This document shows, in pieces, positions 35,586-49,262 of a stretch of 64,000 bases of DNA. This DNA is from Chlorops oryzae (lineage: Eukaryota; Arthropoda; Insecta; Diptera; Chloropidae): NCBI GenBank assembly GCA_020466095.1, contig CM035806.1, forward strand, positions 32,489,071 to 32,553,070, in the 5' to 3' direction. Below the pieces are notes generated by a model. It was not told the origin of the DNA. It saw only the letters and a program-made list of their open reading frames with translations, and did not search any database. The position numbers were made by a program, and so were the translations under genes. Every line of letters starts with the position of its first letter. Within the stretch, counting starts at the first letter, position 1.

Positions 35586-37366
35586 GTGAGTGATTTGGAA
35601 TATTTGGTTATTTATAAGTTTATTTTTTTTATTTTTTATTAATTATGCCCCTTGACTTCCACGGGCGTAAACTGAAAAACTCTATTTCTGATTGAGGACT
35701 TTAAATCACATGGATGCCAAGTTGCATTTATCAGCTCCATGCCTTCCATGCTTACGTCCAACCAATCTTACGAACACGTTTAAGGGCAACCTGTTCGTTG
35801 GTACTCCTCATCAATTCAGCTTCACTGCCACACAGCCACAAACACACGGACAAACGGACAAACAGACAAACAGATAAAGGAAAAATTAAAAAACAAAACC
35901 AAAGAAAAGAATTCACACGAATTCGTACAAAGGAGCATTGTGTGTGTGTGTGTGTCTTTGGGCATGAGTGTATGCATGGCGAAAGCAATAAGAGCGCGCA
36001 CTTATAACCACCAACCATTGAAATTGCCGTATTGGGTGTTATATACCAACTGGCCACGACACTCTTGGGTGCTCTACACCTGTGCCTGGGGAGCCGTTAC
36101 GCCCGGCTGCCTAACTACGTTTTAAAAACCCAAAACGACAATCAACACCAGTCCAGAAGCTTTCAACTGGCGATGCTGCTGCCATCGAGTCAGCTAGCCA
36201 CACTCTATAGATTGCGAGGCAGCATCATCCACAGTGTGTCAGCATTCCAGTGAGTGAGTGAGTGAGTGAGTGTGCCACTGCCAACAACGAACGAATACAA
36301 CCAGTTCAAGTATCCTTCAACAAAGAATGACCGTTCATATCAACAATGCGCGCAACAATAATAACAACAACAACAACAACAGCGACGACGACAACAACAA
36401 ACACTGCCGCTTTTAAAAGAGAAGACGAAAGAAGAAACAAAAAACCGAACGAGACGTTGTCGAACTCTGAGACACAAGCGTGAATGCGAGTGTGAATCTG
36501 AGTGTGTGTGCTTTAGTCCTGTCAGCATATTTCATTCATGTGTTTGTGGCTGTTTGCATGTGTGAGTGTGTTTGATGAGATTTTTAGTGGAATTTTTTCA
36601 AGCTTTCTCCATTGTTTTTCTTCTGTTCAAATTCGCGAATTTTTGTGCGCGTTTATTTGTGTATGTGTGTGTGTGTGTGTGTCAATTTGATTCCTTGCGT
36701 GTTTTTATGCCCAAGTCTACAATTCTTGGCGGGCTTAAATTGACTATTATTGTTTTTTTCTTCTTCTTTTTTTTCAACTAAATTAAGCCGCCGGAGTTCG
36801 GAAATTTGATTATTTTCATATTTTAAGCAAAAAAAAAAAATAAAAAAACCGAGAGAGAAAATGTTCTGTCGAAATGTTTTGGAAATTATTGAAAACCTCA
36901 GCCATCTATATGCGTTTTCTGACGTCAAAGGGTCATAGTTCGAGGAAGAAATTTTATGTTCATAAATATATTTATTTTACTCTTGGTAACTTTTCTTTAT
37001 TAAATGGGGAAAACTCGTGTCTATTCCTGCCACAGGAATATAATCGTGTACTTACTGCAACTGACATCAGGACCGTAGTTTGGTGATTTTCAGGCCCGAG
37101 CGAGATTTCTTTGGGGCCCCTACAAATATTGTGAAAATAAAAGGGCCCTATGCCAAACTCGGATAAGCTTGCCAATAAGATCGGGTCCTCGCCCCGTCAG
37201 GATAACTTAAGATAGAAATTCCTGGAGCCCTTAGAAAAAAATGTTCACAAATCAACTTCAGACGATCCGTCGCAAAACATTTGGAAAGCCGCTTCCGGAG
37301 CTCTGGGCCACGTTGGACTTTTTCGCGCCCCATGGGAAAGTCAAATTAGCTACACTGAGAATAAAA

Positions 37367-37475
37367 TGCTGCTTTTTCTAACCCACTTTAAACCGATAAA
37401 ACAAAAGAACGATTTTGTTTTTATGCGTATAATTCTCATTTGGTTTTTGAGTACCCACTTTGAAGCTGGGAATGG
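37367..37475 (+). repeat. dispersed repeat fragment (partner at 27560-27665)
   Basis: CTAACCCACTTTAAACCGAT and CGTATAATTCTCATTTGGTT are the inverted counterpart of the 27.6-kb fragment. Confidence 0.65.
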
Positions 37476-37844
37476 GCGTTATTCGGAAAAATTATCAGTT
37501 TTAATGTTGTCGATGGAGCTCTATTTTGCTACATGTCTAGGGCAACAGAAGATATTTGAATTCAACACCCAAAAGTATGCATTAAAATATTCAAAATATT
37601 TCCAATGGTTAGAAATCTAGTCATTCCTGAAGGGTTGCTTATTTATTCACATCTTTGAAAGATGTGCGGGTACTTTTAAAGTCTGAATTAAGCACAGTTT
37701 ATAAAGGCCAAAAATGATATTAATTGGTTATTAAATATTTAAATGCATATTTGGAGGTGCGGAATTTAAATATTTTCTGTTTCTCTATACATATCTATCG
37801 CTTAAATGTATCAATCTATCGATATATCAATAATTATACCCAGC

Positions 37845-37990
37845 GTAAGCAGAGTACATTAGTTTTGTGCGGATCCTTTAACAGCTGGTACTTATCTCTC
37901 CGTAGATATAGACAAGTATATATATTCTTGATCAGAATCGAAAACTGAAGAGATTTAGACATGTTCGTATGTCCGTGCAGTCTGTTCGTC
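37845..37990 (-). mobile_element. 3' end of the GCTGGGTATA repeat family (see 4604-5650)
   Basis: TATACCCAGCGTAAGCAGAG ... AGATATAGACAAG ... GATTTAGACATGT is the reverse complement of the 3' terminal part of the 4604-5650 element, including the CTTACGCTGGGTATA end and the ACATGTCTAAATC motif. Confidence 0.75.
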
Positions 37991-39298
37991 TGTGGTCGAA
38001 TCTCCTTCTCCTATTTTGAATGATCAAATCCCACCCATTTGAGGAGCAACGATGAGCTCATGATTGGAATTGAAAATATTTCAATGAAAATTACAATAAA
38101 AAAATATCTCAACTAATCTCTTCGTACGAATCTGAATACACACATACATATTAGTCCACCACTAGGACGTATTTGACGGAGCATCGATGGGGCCGTGCAC
38201 CCGCTCCCTTTTAGGACGCAATTGCTTTGAAAATCAAGCCATAATTATAAATCTCTTAGTTTAATGCTGAACGGAAAAGAAGGATCAGCCCTCTTCATCA
38301 TGGCCTGGATTACGGCTTTGAGACCACTGCAACCCGAGAAAAGTTTTGGGTGACGATTACTTATTTCACTGTGTGGAGTATTTATCGTAGGTAACATATT
38401 TAGTTCACACAGAGTCCCTTTGCGAACGCGATTTTTCATCTTTATTCGCTGAAAAACGAACGTAAAGTCTACACGCATAAATGCGAGTCACAATTCCGCT
38501 GTCTCAATTCTATGTACCCAATCCCCATCCTTTTATGTAGATCCTTGCAATTGGCAATAGTTTCGTTTGTTTCATTCCTCACACACACACACACACATAC
38601 ACGTCTTCGTTTGTTTGCCTATTTATTTTCGTTCCTAGCCTTTGAAATTACCTACTCTTTTTTCCATGTTTGTAGTACTTATTTTACTATTGTTTCCTTT
38701 GATGGACTTTCTTGCTTCTTGGATGACGCGTCACACTCTCAACTCTCAATACTCAATATGCGTCTGGGCGTGTATGCAAAGTTTTTGTTTGTATTTTCGA
38801 ATGTGCATTCGAATTGAAGGTAAAAGGTATTCTCACACATGGTCGAAAATTTGTACTAAGTCATTTCCTTTTGATTCCTTTGGATTCATCTTTGCGTAAC
38901 TGGAAAGTTTTAAGGATTTAATCTAAAGTTTCTTGTTTGCATGCACATGTCCTTTCTGTTTTATTAATGAATTCCGGTAAAATAAAGCTTATATTCTTGT
39001 GATGGACTGAAGTTAGTTAGCAAAAGTATGTGAGCAAAAATTTTCTGCCGAGGATATTGTGTGTATATAAGACAAAGCACTATCGGCACTATCCTCCTTC
39101 TCGCGCTCAACGTTCTCGATCTTTTTATGTAAGACTTCACTTACTGGCTTAAGAGCTATCAGGATTTCGGCTTGTCTTGTCGCTGCGACGACGACGAAAG
39201 GGATATTCATGTTAAGCATTTCCATTTGACGCCGGCAATTAATTACACATTTGTCTTACAAGATAAATAGTTAGCATCATCATAGTCAGCCCATCCAT

Positions 39299-39350
39299 AA
39301 CACAACACAACACCACACCACCCAACCCCATCCCATCCCATCCCACTTTG
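39299..39350. repeat. pentanucleotide (ACAAC/CATCC)n repeat
   Basis: CACAA, CACCA and ATCCC units with a 5-bp period. Confidence 0.8.
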
Positions 39351-40083
39351 TTCGTCTTCACACTACTCTGCTCGGTGTAGGTATTTTCGAGTGCTTTGTG
39401 TAGTGATGTGATTTACATTTGCATTTGATGTAAAAGAGTCCCGTCGTTGCTTTCTTAACTCCTTGTGACCATCAGCGTCGGGGTAGTCGTTGGCGTTGCG
39501 TCGGCGTCGGCTTCGACGTTGCCGTCAGCGCAAACACCGGATGGGACCGTGCTATAAATAATCGCGTTTAAATGGCAATGAAATTGTGAAAGGGCCGGCG
39601 CATGTGTGTGGCACTTTTCGCAAAACTCGACATCAAACGGTTTGACATTATTGCGTCGTTACGCGAACGTTGACTTCACGCCGTTCTCTCCACTGTAGCA
39701 CAATTATTTTCGCTGATAATTTCTCTCTTTATGAGATTTTATCGTTTTTAACGCTGGAAAGAAAAATTCAACCATTAACCATCCATAAAAGACTCGTCTC
39801 ATTTCGTTTGTGCGTTTGTCCGATTTCTTTTGGACATTTTCACATGAAATGAATTCTTTTTATTTTTTTCGAAAAAATTCTCCTTCCATTCTTCATTACG
39901 ACTTAAAGCGTGCTTTCTGCGAAATTTCGGTAAATTATTTTAAATTCTTTTAAGGACGGAATTAAAGGCAGAATAGTTATGTATGTGTCTATTCGGTCTT
40001 TCTATAGTGGGTTCCTTTTGAATGTCCCTTTTAAACGAAGTTGAATCCTTTAAGGCATTAAATTATTGGATATCACTAATTAA

Positions 40084-40810
40084 AGAGAGTGGAGAGAGAG
40101 AGAAGAGGTGAGAGAGGAGCAGAGAGAGGATGAGAGAGAGAGAGAGAGCGAGAGAGAGAGAGCGAGAGAGAGCGAGAGAGAGCGAGAGCGAGAGAGAGCG
40201 AGAGAGAGCGAGAGAGAGCGAGAGAGAGCGAGAGAGAGAGAGAGCGAGAGAGAGCGAGAGAGAGCGAGAGAGAGCGAGAGCGAGAGAGAGCGAGAGAGAG
40301 CGAGAGAGAGCGAGAGAGAGCGAGAGAGAGAGGAGCGAGAGAGAGCGAGAGAGAGCGAGAGAGAGCGAGAGAGAGCGAGAGAGAGCGAGAGAGAGCGAGA
40401 GAGAGCGAGAGAGAGCGAGAGAGAGCGAGAGAGAGCGAGAGAGAGCGAGAGAGAGCGAGAGAGAGAGCGAGAGAGAGCGAGAGAGAGCGAGAGAGAGCGA
40501 GAGAGAGCGAGAGAGAGCGAGAGAGAGCGAGAGAGAGCGAGAGAGAGCGAGAGAGAGCGAGAGAGAGCGAGAGAGAGCGAGAGAGAGGACGAGAGAGAGC
40601 GAGAGAGAGCGAGAGAGAGCGAGAGAGAGCGAGAGAGAGCGAGAGAGAGAGAGAGGAGAGAGAGCGAGAGAGAGCGAGAGAGAGCGAGAGAGAGCGAGAG
40701 AGCGAGAGAGAGCGAGAGAGAGCGAGAGCGAGCAAAAGAGAGCGAGAGCGAGCAAAAGAGAGCAGAGACAGAGAGAGAGAGAGAAAGAGAGAGATGTAGT
40801 GAGAGAGAAG
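40084..40810 (+). repeat. GAGAGAGC octamer satellite (about 720 bp)
   Basis: Very regular 8-bp GAGAGAGC units with occasional GAGAGC or GGAC slips. GAGA elements are binding sites for GAGA factor and CLAMP in flies, so the array could bind them. This is inference. Arg/Glu/Ser frames (plus strand) and Ser/Leu/Ala/Arg frames (minus strand) are artefacts. Confidence 0.95.
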
Positions 40811-41972
40811 TTGTTGGTTGGTTTGGTCTAAAAGGCAAGGATTTGATAAAACCTTTGGGTCTTTCATTGTACTTTGGGGAGATACCTTCAATATAAAATT
40901 CAATGAATTATCTATTCGGAGAATCTTTCACTTTGTATGTATTACTGAGGCCTTATGACCGCTGTCTCTGTTTTGCTCTAATCAAAATACGCAAAGAAAC
41001 ACGGAATCCAAAAACTTTCCCCCGTTCCGAAAATTACTCTCTTAGGGCCGTCAAATTGATGTCGTAAGCTCTGCTTAAATTTGGGTTAATTACTGATACA
41101 ATGGAAATTGATACGGTGGTATCTTTAATGTTGTTGAGAACATTTTTGTTACACAGCTTTGCCCGCTTAGATCTGAAAAAGTAAACCGAAATCGCCCCGG
41201 CAGTAGCTGCCGCTTTGTTCTTAATTTCTTCAGAGTGAGAATCATATGAAATGAAGTTACGTGTGCGGTGGGCCAAAGATACGAACAGAGATCACGTTGA
41301 AGAAAAACATTTTCAGCACAAATTTCGCCAGGCATTCATCACGTATTATAAGAAATACCGTTTATGGGTCACATTAAAGCCACAGAAAATCTTAGCCGCT
41401 GTCATAGCCATTGCCATTTAAGGTAATTATCTTTTCCCAAGCATTTTATTTACTTATTTGTGTTTTTTTTTTAAATATGTATTATTTTTATCATTTTTTT
41501 CCGTTTTCGCATTGTAAATTCAGACGTTTTCTGTTAAAACTTTTGAAAGCCTTTCGACGACAGAAAGAACAATGCTCGCGCTGCATTGTTGTTGTTATTG
41601 TTGTTGTCGCCGTTTGCTGTTACCCGCCACGCCTCGTGGGAAGACACGCATTTTTGCATGAGGAAGCACATAAATTACGCCTTGTCGGGCTGTCGGCATT
41701 TTCAGAACCTCCGAATTGTTTTGTCCATAAGTTCGTCTGTCGCATGCAAAAATGCCAAATGCAAAAAACCAATCTCAGGTGCGGACTTCTTTGGAAAAAA
41801 AAACACAAAATCTTTTTAAATAAAAAAGCAAGAGTCCCGCCGTAACACCTTCAGCTGCGTCGCATTTCCTTCGCTCTCATTTTTCCACTTTTAAGAAATG
41901 AAAAAGAACCCAGAAGGAACTTGAATTTTTATTTACTAAACAATTGCATAAAAACATTTATTTTTTGTCTCC

Positions 41973-41976
<4 letters not shown>

Positions 41977-42031
<55 letters not shown>

Positions 42032-42060
42032 TTCTCTCTCTCTCTCTCTATCTCTCTCTC
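41977..42060. repeat. (CT)n microsatellite
   Basis: About 80 bp of CT with CTATCT and TTT interruptions near the end. Confidence 0.95.
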
Positions 42061-43056
42061 TTCGCATGTTTATTTGGAAAGCAACGAAAAGCGAAGCCAG
42101 AAATGAGGCGTGAACGTTTTTTTCCTTTTTCACAAAAGCTTTGTCCCGCAGGAAATGAAAGGAAAACAGATTTAAGCTTCGTCTTTCTTTTTCTTCTTTT
42201 TTCCTTCATATTTTTTTCTTTAGTTCTTGCATTGTGGCATTATACTTTATTCTGCCATCCTAGAAACTGCTTGCATGAAGCAGCTCAAGAAGAGAAAAAC
42301 AAAAATCAATGAAGAGAGTGGATTCACGAGTTTGTTGGACTCCGTTGAAGAGGAATTTCGGACGATGGAGAGCTCCCATTTTCTCTTGCCATTCAATTGA
42401 ATGTTTTGGATGCACATCTGCTATCGCGTATTGCTGGAGTTCAGTCGAAATTTTCACAATGTTTTTCTTATTTTTTTTTTTAATCGAAATATTCAAAGAA
42501 TAATAACCTTTTTTTGATTACTTCAAGCGATTTCGGTTGGCATCAAAATGTTTTCTGTTTTTGTATGCGTCCTTTTGTATAGCACAAGTTACTTTTCCCC
42601 CTTTGCTAACAGATTTAATTAAATTTTTTTTTTTTTTTTTTTTGACGTGATAACGTCTATTAAATCGACGATAGGACACTCAAATAGCGAAAATCTGCCG
42701 ACGGCGATTTCAGTGTGCGTTCAACATGTTCATCGTTAATTTTACGCGACAACAAAGTTGGTTTGTGGGAGAGGGAAGCACGGGAAAGATAAAAAAAACT
42801 TTCCCATACCACATCCCTGAACATCCCTCACCCACAAACCACTCAAATACACAAAAGTACAAACCGGTTTAGAGCAGAGAGTTCGCTCTCATGAGAAAGC
42901 AAATCGTCTCAATCGTCTCTTCACACGTCCAAATACAAATTTAGGTATGGTTATGGGCGCACACACAAATTTACACATGTCACGCAATCGACAGACAAGC
43001 GCGGGACTGCCGAAAAACAATCAGCATAAAAAACACTTCTCAATAGAGCTGGAGAA

Positions 43057-43135
43057 ATATCGATAGTTGCGACCATCGATAGTCTCGATAGTCGATAGTC
43101 TGAAATATCGATAGTATCGATAGTATGTACTATCG
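43057..43135. repeat. left CGATAG cluster
   Basis: Six CGATAG motifs in about 70 bp, three as TATCGATAG. TATCGATA is the DREF/BEAF-type site in Drosophila. A similar cluster lies to the right of the ATC array (44964-45017), so these may be the ends of one element. Confidence 0.7.
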
Positions 43136-43779
43136 TAAGATATATTTTAAAATGTAAACTTTTATTGAAAAATTGCTAGTGATTCAATCAAGCATGTTTG
43201 AAAGCTGTTTAGACATTGCTAAATAAAATCCATCTCATTTGAAAGTTGTCATAAAATCTTAAAAAATTTAATGGTTTTGGTCCTATAATAATTTAATAAA
43301 ATATTCGAGCATAAGTATCACCTCCATATTTAATATCACGTGGTAGCCACAAGAAGCTGAATTTTTAAACCTTTCTTACTCAATTCTCCATACTTTGTAA
43401 CCATGCACTGATGATAGGCAGATTTGTGACCTTTCTGATGAAAAAACTCTTAATTCTTTCTTTGAAAGTTGAAAGTAAAAATCTTATATATGTCATAATT
43501 CATGTATAAAGGCAAATGCGAAATATCCATCAAAAATCACTTCGTCACATAGAGCATGTAAAATCGTATTCACCAATTCTCATACGTATCTGAAATGCAT
43601 AGATCGAAGATTCTATCGAAGATTTTTTCAAATGTAACTTATGAAAATGCGTATCAACAACATCATTACTGTTTACTTCATATCACCGTGCATAGTAATA
43701 AAATTACCATGATGCCTATAATATCTCATATATAAGTATTAAGCATAAATCCCTCATACATATCACTACCAACGAATTT

Positions 43780-44968
43780 ACTCACCATTCTATTCATCAT
43801 CTATCACCAATGCAACACATCATCATGCTACCATTCATCACCTGATCACATGACACATCATCACATCACAATCATCACATCATCATAACAACCATATCCA
43901 TCATCATAGTCATCACCACACTCATCACCATCATCTACTAAATCCATCATCACCATCATCAATACACCATCATCACATCATCCATCAATCATCATCATCC
44001 ATCACATCATACCATCTACCATCACCATCATCATCACCATCACTCACACATCACACCATCATCACATCATCACCATCATCACCATCACAACCATCATCAC
44101 CATCATCATCACATCACACATCACACTCATCAACACATCACCATCATCACCATCAATCACATCAACATCACATCATCACTCACCATCCATCAACACAATT
44201 CAAATCATCAACACATCATCACCATCATCACCATCATCACACATCATACACATCATCCACTCATCCATCACACATCATCACCATCATCAACCACATCATC
44301 ACATCAATCACACATCATCATCACCATCATCACCATCACACATCATCACATCATCACCATCACACTCACCATCATCACACCATCATCACCATCATCTACC
44401 ATCATCACACCATCATCACCATCACACACATCACATCACCATCACACCATCATCATCCACATCCATCATCATCATCACACCATCAATCACATCATCACAT
44501 CATCACCATCAACACATCAATCACCATCATCACACATACATCATACAACTTCACACACATCATCACCATCACACCATACACCATCACCATCATCATCATC
44601 ATCACAACACTTCACCATCATCACACACATCATACACCATCAATTCACACATCAATCACCATCATCACCATCAATCACCATCAACACCATCAACATCATC
44701 ACATACACCATCAACACCATCATACCTAACACCATCAACACCATCAACACCATCAACACTCATCAACACCATACACCACATCATCATACCATCTCACTCA
44801 TCACTATCACCATCTCATCCATCATCACCATCGTCACTATCGTCACCACATCATCATCACCATCATCAACACCATCATCACCAACCTCACCATCATCATC
44901 ATCATCATCATCACCATCACCATCACCATCATAGTCATCATCATCATCATTATTACCATCATCATCGA
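43780..44968 (+). repeat. ATC/CATCAC trinucleotide-derived satellite (about 1.2 kb)
   Basis: CATCAC, CATCATCAC and CATCAATCAC units with frequent indels, cleaner toward the right end (ATCATCATC). The minus-strand poly-Asp frame at 44784-44996 is an artefact. Confidence 0.9.
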
Positions 44969-45017
44969 TAGTTTCTATTATCGATAATTTTGACAATCGA
45001 TAATTTTGATAATCGAA
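44964..45017. repeat. right CGATA cluster
   Basis: ATCGATAG, TATCGATAA and AATCGATAA motifs with ATTTTGA spacers directly follow the ATC array. Confidence 0.65.
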
Positions 45018-47826
45018 AGATGAATTTTCGAGCGGCTCGCCCTAATCTTAATTAAGGCATTTTTAGGAATCTGTCCATTTGAAGAAGAAGAAAGCCCTCT
45101 GTCACTGCCAGCACCACCTTTCCAATGCGTCGAAATAAAAACAAATTTTAGTCGGTATGGCTTAAAAATTTATCTCCTTTCGAGTTCAAGTTTTGATCAC
45201 TACTAGGACATTTTACAGGTTTTTTTTTCACTGATTTGCGACGAAAAATACTCTAATAAGTGGGATTCACTTTGAAGGTCTTACAAAGGTAATTTAAGTA
45301 GCTTTGACCTCGAAAAAATTCGTTGAAGTCGGATCATTTTTATGACAAAAATTTAGCTAAAAATGGGGACAACTTAACCAAAATGGGTTGATTGGATTAA
45401 ATGCAGGTCAAATTTCCCTATTTTGTTTATTGCCAAGGATGATTTGAATGCAAGACTTCGTCCTTAATGGTACCAAAAACGAAGGGGAAAGGAAGTCAAG
45501 GAGCCTAGCTTTTCTCAACAATGAATTCCTTTAATCGCATAGTTCTGATTGACTGCGCGCGCGGTGGGTTAAACTTTTTCCTAGTGTGACCGCAATAATT
45601 GTAGAAAAACCTACTGCCACATGCCACGCTAAGGAAGTAAGGATCGCCCCGACTCCACTTACGAACTCTCTTGTCAACCAAAGGTAAAAAAAAAGGAAAA
45701 CCAAAAAAACAAAAAGCAAACAAAAAATCAAAACAGAACTCAACCAACTTTTGAGGTCTTCTTTTGGTTTTCTTTTCTTTTTTTTTTTTTGTTTGCTTTT
45801 GTCCATTTTTGCTGCATTTGGTGTTTGGAAAACTTTTTAACTCCTTCGAGATGTGCAGTTTTACCTCCAGAGAATTTTCTTTTAGCCATCGCGCTGTTGG
45901 TTATGATCACTAATAGCAGAGCTGACAGGCTGGCTGCATTCGGCATGAATGGGGCGTGTGTGTGTGTGTTTGTATATGTGTGTGTGTGTGCATGTTTTAT
46001 GTTTTAAGCGAAAGAAAAGATAGGAATAAGAAAAAGGATTTGAGAAAAGCAAAAGCAAAGTTCTGACGCCGCATGATTTACGAGCGCCGAGAGGAACTTC
46101 GAAAGCCAACTGCTCGATGCTGCTTTCATTGTTTCCGTATTATTATTATTTTGCCCGTTAGCTGTTTACCATATTTTTTATATATTTTTAAAAAAAAATT
46201 TTTTCTGGCTTAATAAAGTGCACTTTTGCGACACTGAAGAAAGCGTGGAAAATCAACTTACCGCACCGCATTCCGTTTCAATTTAAATTGAAAACACCAT
46301 CTGAGAGTGCCGGCAAAACAAGAAAATGTCTCCCAATGCACCCGTTTTCGCGTCTTGTCAGAAGAGAGCATCGTTTTTGTTGTTGTTTTTGGTTTTTTTT
46401 TTTAAATTTCGGCCTTTTGTGTTGTTGCTGTTGTTGCTGGTGGGCTTCAACATAGGAACTTAATTCGATGTTGATATGTTTGGTGCGCTCCCACTCGCTT
46501 ATTTATTAACTCACACGCACACAAGACTCGTTCACACACACACACACATACACACACACACGCCCCACACGCTCACACACTGGCAAGCGACTGAACACAA
46601 AAAGAATTGTGGCCTTTGATGCGAAAATTGTGTTCAACACAAAAAGCCATTTCAATTGAATGCCTGCTATGCGTGGCATCTATACTTTTGGGGCACTTTC
46701 CGGGCGGTATTACGAGACCCAAGGGAACAATTTTAACCTGCCTCGCGGGAGCACCCATTCAATGTTATATGTATGCTTCCTTATGCATGCAATATTTACA
46801 CACATACAAACAAGACGCGAACGCATGTTAACCTGACATCGCGCTCCGCCATATTATATATTCTAGGTACATATGTTCATATATAGGTAGGTATGTAGGT
46901 ACTCAGCGGCCTTACATCCTCTGATGTGACCGTTGGAGCTTGTGTGTTATTAAAGGGGCTAACAACATCAAAAAATGAAAGAAAAAATCAAAAAAAAAAA
47001 ATATGAAAAAAATAAATGAAATAAAATAAAATAAAATAAAGACAAAAACAAAACGCCCGTGCTAAGTACAAAAACAAATTTTTCGTATACATCGGATGAG
47101 AGACGGGGGAGAGGGTACAACAACTGAATGGTGCTACCGAATATATAATTTGGGAGCCCTGCTTGAGTGGGTTGCATGCGTAAGCACAGAGGCAACAACA
47201 ACAACAAAAATCACATTGTCTCGTGCGAGTGTAGCTCTGTGTGTGTGTGTGTGTGTGTGGGTCAAAGCACCAATGTCACCCACAAATCGCATAAGTGTGT
47301 TTATGTGTGTGCCGGCGCATATTTTAATAATGCATGGTTTTTTTTTTTTTTTTGTTTCCCACGTATATAAATGAGCCTTCGTTTTATATCCTTTACTCGT
47401 TTGCAATTTGGAGCCGTGCAATATTTTCCCCGAAAATCAAAAAAAAAAAACACACAAAAAATGTTTCTTCTTCTTTTATAACCTTGACTTTCCATCAAGC
47501 AAATAGGTTGGCAAAAGCACATAAAAGGAATGCCCTCTGCTTTGCCCCTTGCTCGTCATTTTCTTCACCCGCTGAATCGCGTCTTCCGCTTTTGTGAAAA
47601 TAAATGCAGCTGTTTTGCGAAATATTTTGTCCCTCTTCGTTCCCCCTTTTGGCGGAAGTAAAACTGCAGTAATTCCATTATCGAAGCTCTTACATCTTCC
47701 GGTTTTTCTTGATCTTAAATTCCGTTACTCCTTCAGCGGCTATTCATGGCCTACACTCGAACTACAATTGGGCCATTCGGGCAACGTTTTCTCTCCCGAC
47801 GTTATCACCTTCATCATCTTCATCAT

Positions 47827-47853
47827 CGTCGTCGTCGTCGTCGTCGTCGTCGT
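47827..47853. repeat. (GTC)n microsatellite
   Basis: Nine GTC trinucleotides after CATCATC and before AATAATAATCGTC. A Val-rich frame through it is not a gene. Confidence 0.9.
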
Positions 47854-48429
47854 AATAATAATCGTCGCCATCATCTTCGCAATGATCCATTCTAGAGGGC
47901 ATAAAGTAGCCGAAAGTTCTTACCGCGTCTCTTACGCTTAAGTTAAGGGGTTATCGTACGCGCTAATCTCGAGAGTTGCGAGAACGTTTTCGACAAACAT
48001 TTCGGAACCTCATTTCAATTACTTACGACAATTTGCCCTTTTGTCTCGGGCTGCTGCTACCGCTTTTCGCACGCGTGTCTTCGTCGCTTGGTACCGTTTC
48101 TGCGTTTTTCTGCCTGCCTTGCGTGTCTGCCGTTCTGCCCTCATGCTCTTCGTTCGGTAGTTTAACCTCTAACGTAACGCAGCGTTGTACGGGCTTTCAA
48201 GCTGGGTTCTGCTCGCTACCATTGCATTTTATGCTTTTTTTATTTCTTCCAATGGCCACTTCAACGACTTTGTGTGTGTGTGTGTGTGGCTCTGCATATG
48301 TCATGCTCTTAATTTCTTTGCTTTTCTTATTGTATTTGTTACTTCCGGCTGGCTGGGTCTTCGCGACCGAACACGAGAAGCAATGACACACATTGATGCA
48401 TGCACAAAAACAGCAACAAACATTCACTT

Positions 48430-49260
48430 GTGAGCCGGGTCTTTTTTTTTATTTTTTATTGGTTTCTCGGTTATTGGGACTATCATAATAAAATTATTAC
48501 TTTTTTATGTTGAGCGCTTTAACTATTACAATTCACTACTCTACTTATGCAAATTAAAATAAGTTGCACACAAGTTAGGCCAAAGAGTGACGAAAACTAC
48601 ACGACTACCTCATTGCGAAAGTGCCTTTTTTGCCATGAAATTATTTTCAATTAATATATCAAACACGAACGATCATAAAATGAGGAATTTCTTCAAGAGC
48701 ATCTGACGACTTGATGAAGCTACTTACAAAGCGAAAAGGCAAAAAGGTATTTCAATGAATATACACGAGTTAATCGTGGGTTAAACAGAGCGACGGGGCA
48801 TACATATATATGGGTTAATATGATAAGCTTTGCACGAGGATAAATCTGTTAAATGATCTGTCTTGGATCAACAAAATGGATGAGAGCTTAAATTTGGCTT
48901 ACAAATTTCATATATTTTTTTCATTTATTTATCTGTTGATTATTTTAGTAATTATTTTTTTAAATCAATTAAATTAATTCATTCATTGAATAATGTATTT
49001 TTTTTTTTTCTAAAAATATTATTTTGTGATTTTTTTTTACTTATTTATTCATTCAATTCTCTTTCTTCTTCCTCTTCTTCTTCTATCTTTATTGAATTAT
49101 TTAAATAATTAATTATTCATTCAATTAAATTTATTAAATTATTCATTTAATCGTTTATTTTTTATATTTATTTTCATCATTTTTATTTTTTAATATTTTT
49201 CCTTTTTTTTTTTTTTATTAAATTATAATTCATCATCCGCATTGGATGCAATATTTAGAA
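48430..49260. other. very AT-rich stretch, no gene seen
   Basis: From about 48900 the sequence is nearly all A/T with recurring TTATTTATTCATTCAATT-like motifs. Nothing coding or structural is recognised. Confidence 0.5.
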
Positions 49261-49262
49261 CA

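Noticed and set aside
40063..40903. Five overlapping 230-275 residue ORFs on both strands
   Set aside because: Artefacts of the GAGAGAGC octamer array.
44784..44996. Poly-Asp minus-strand ORF
   Set aside because: Translation of the ATC trinucleotide array.
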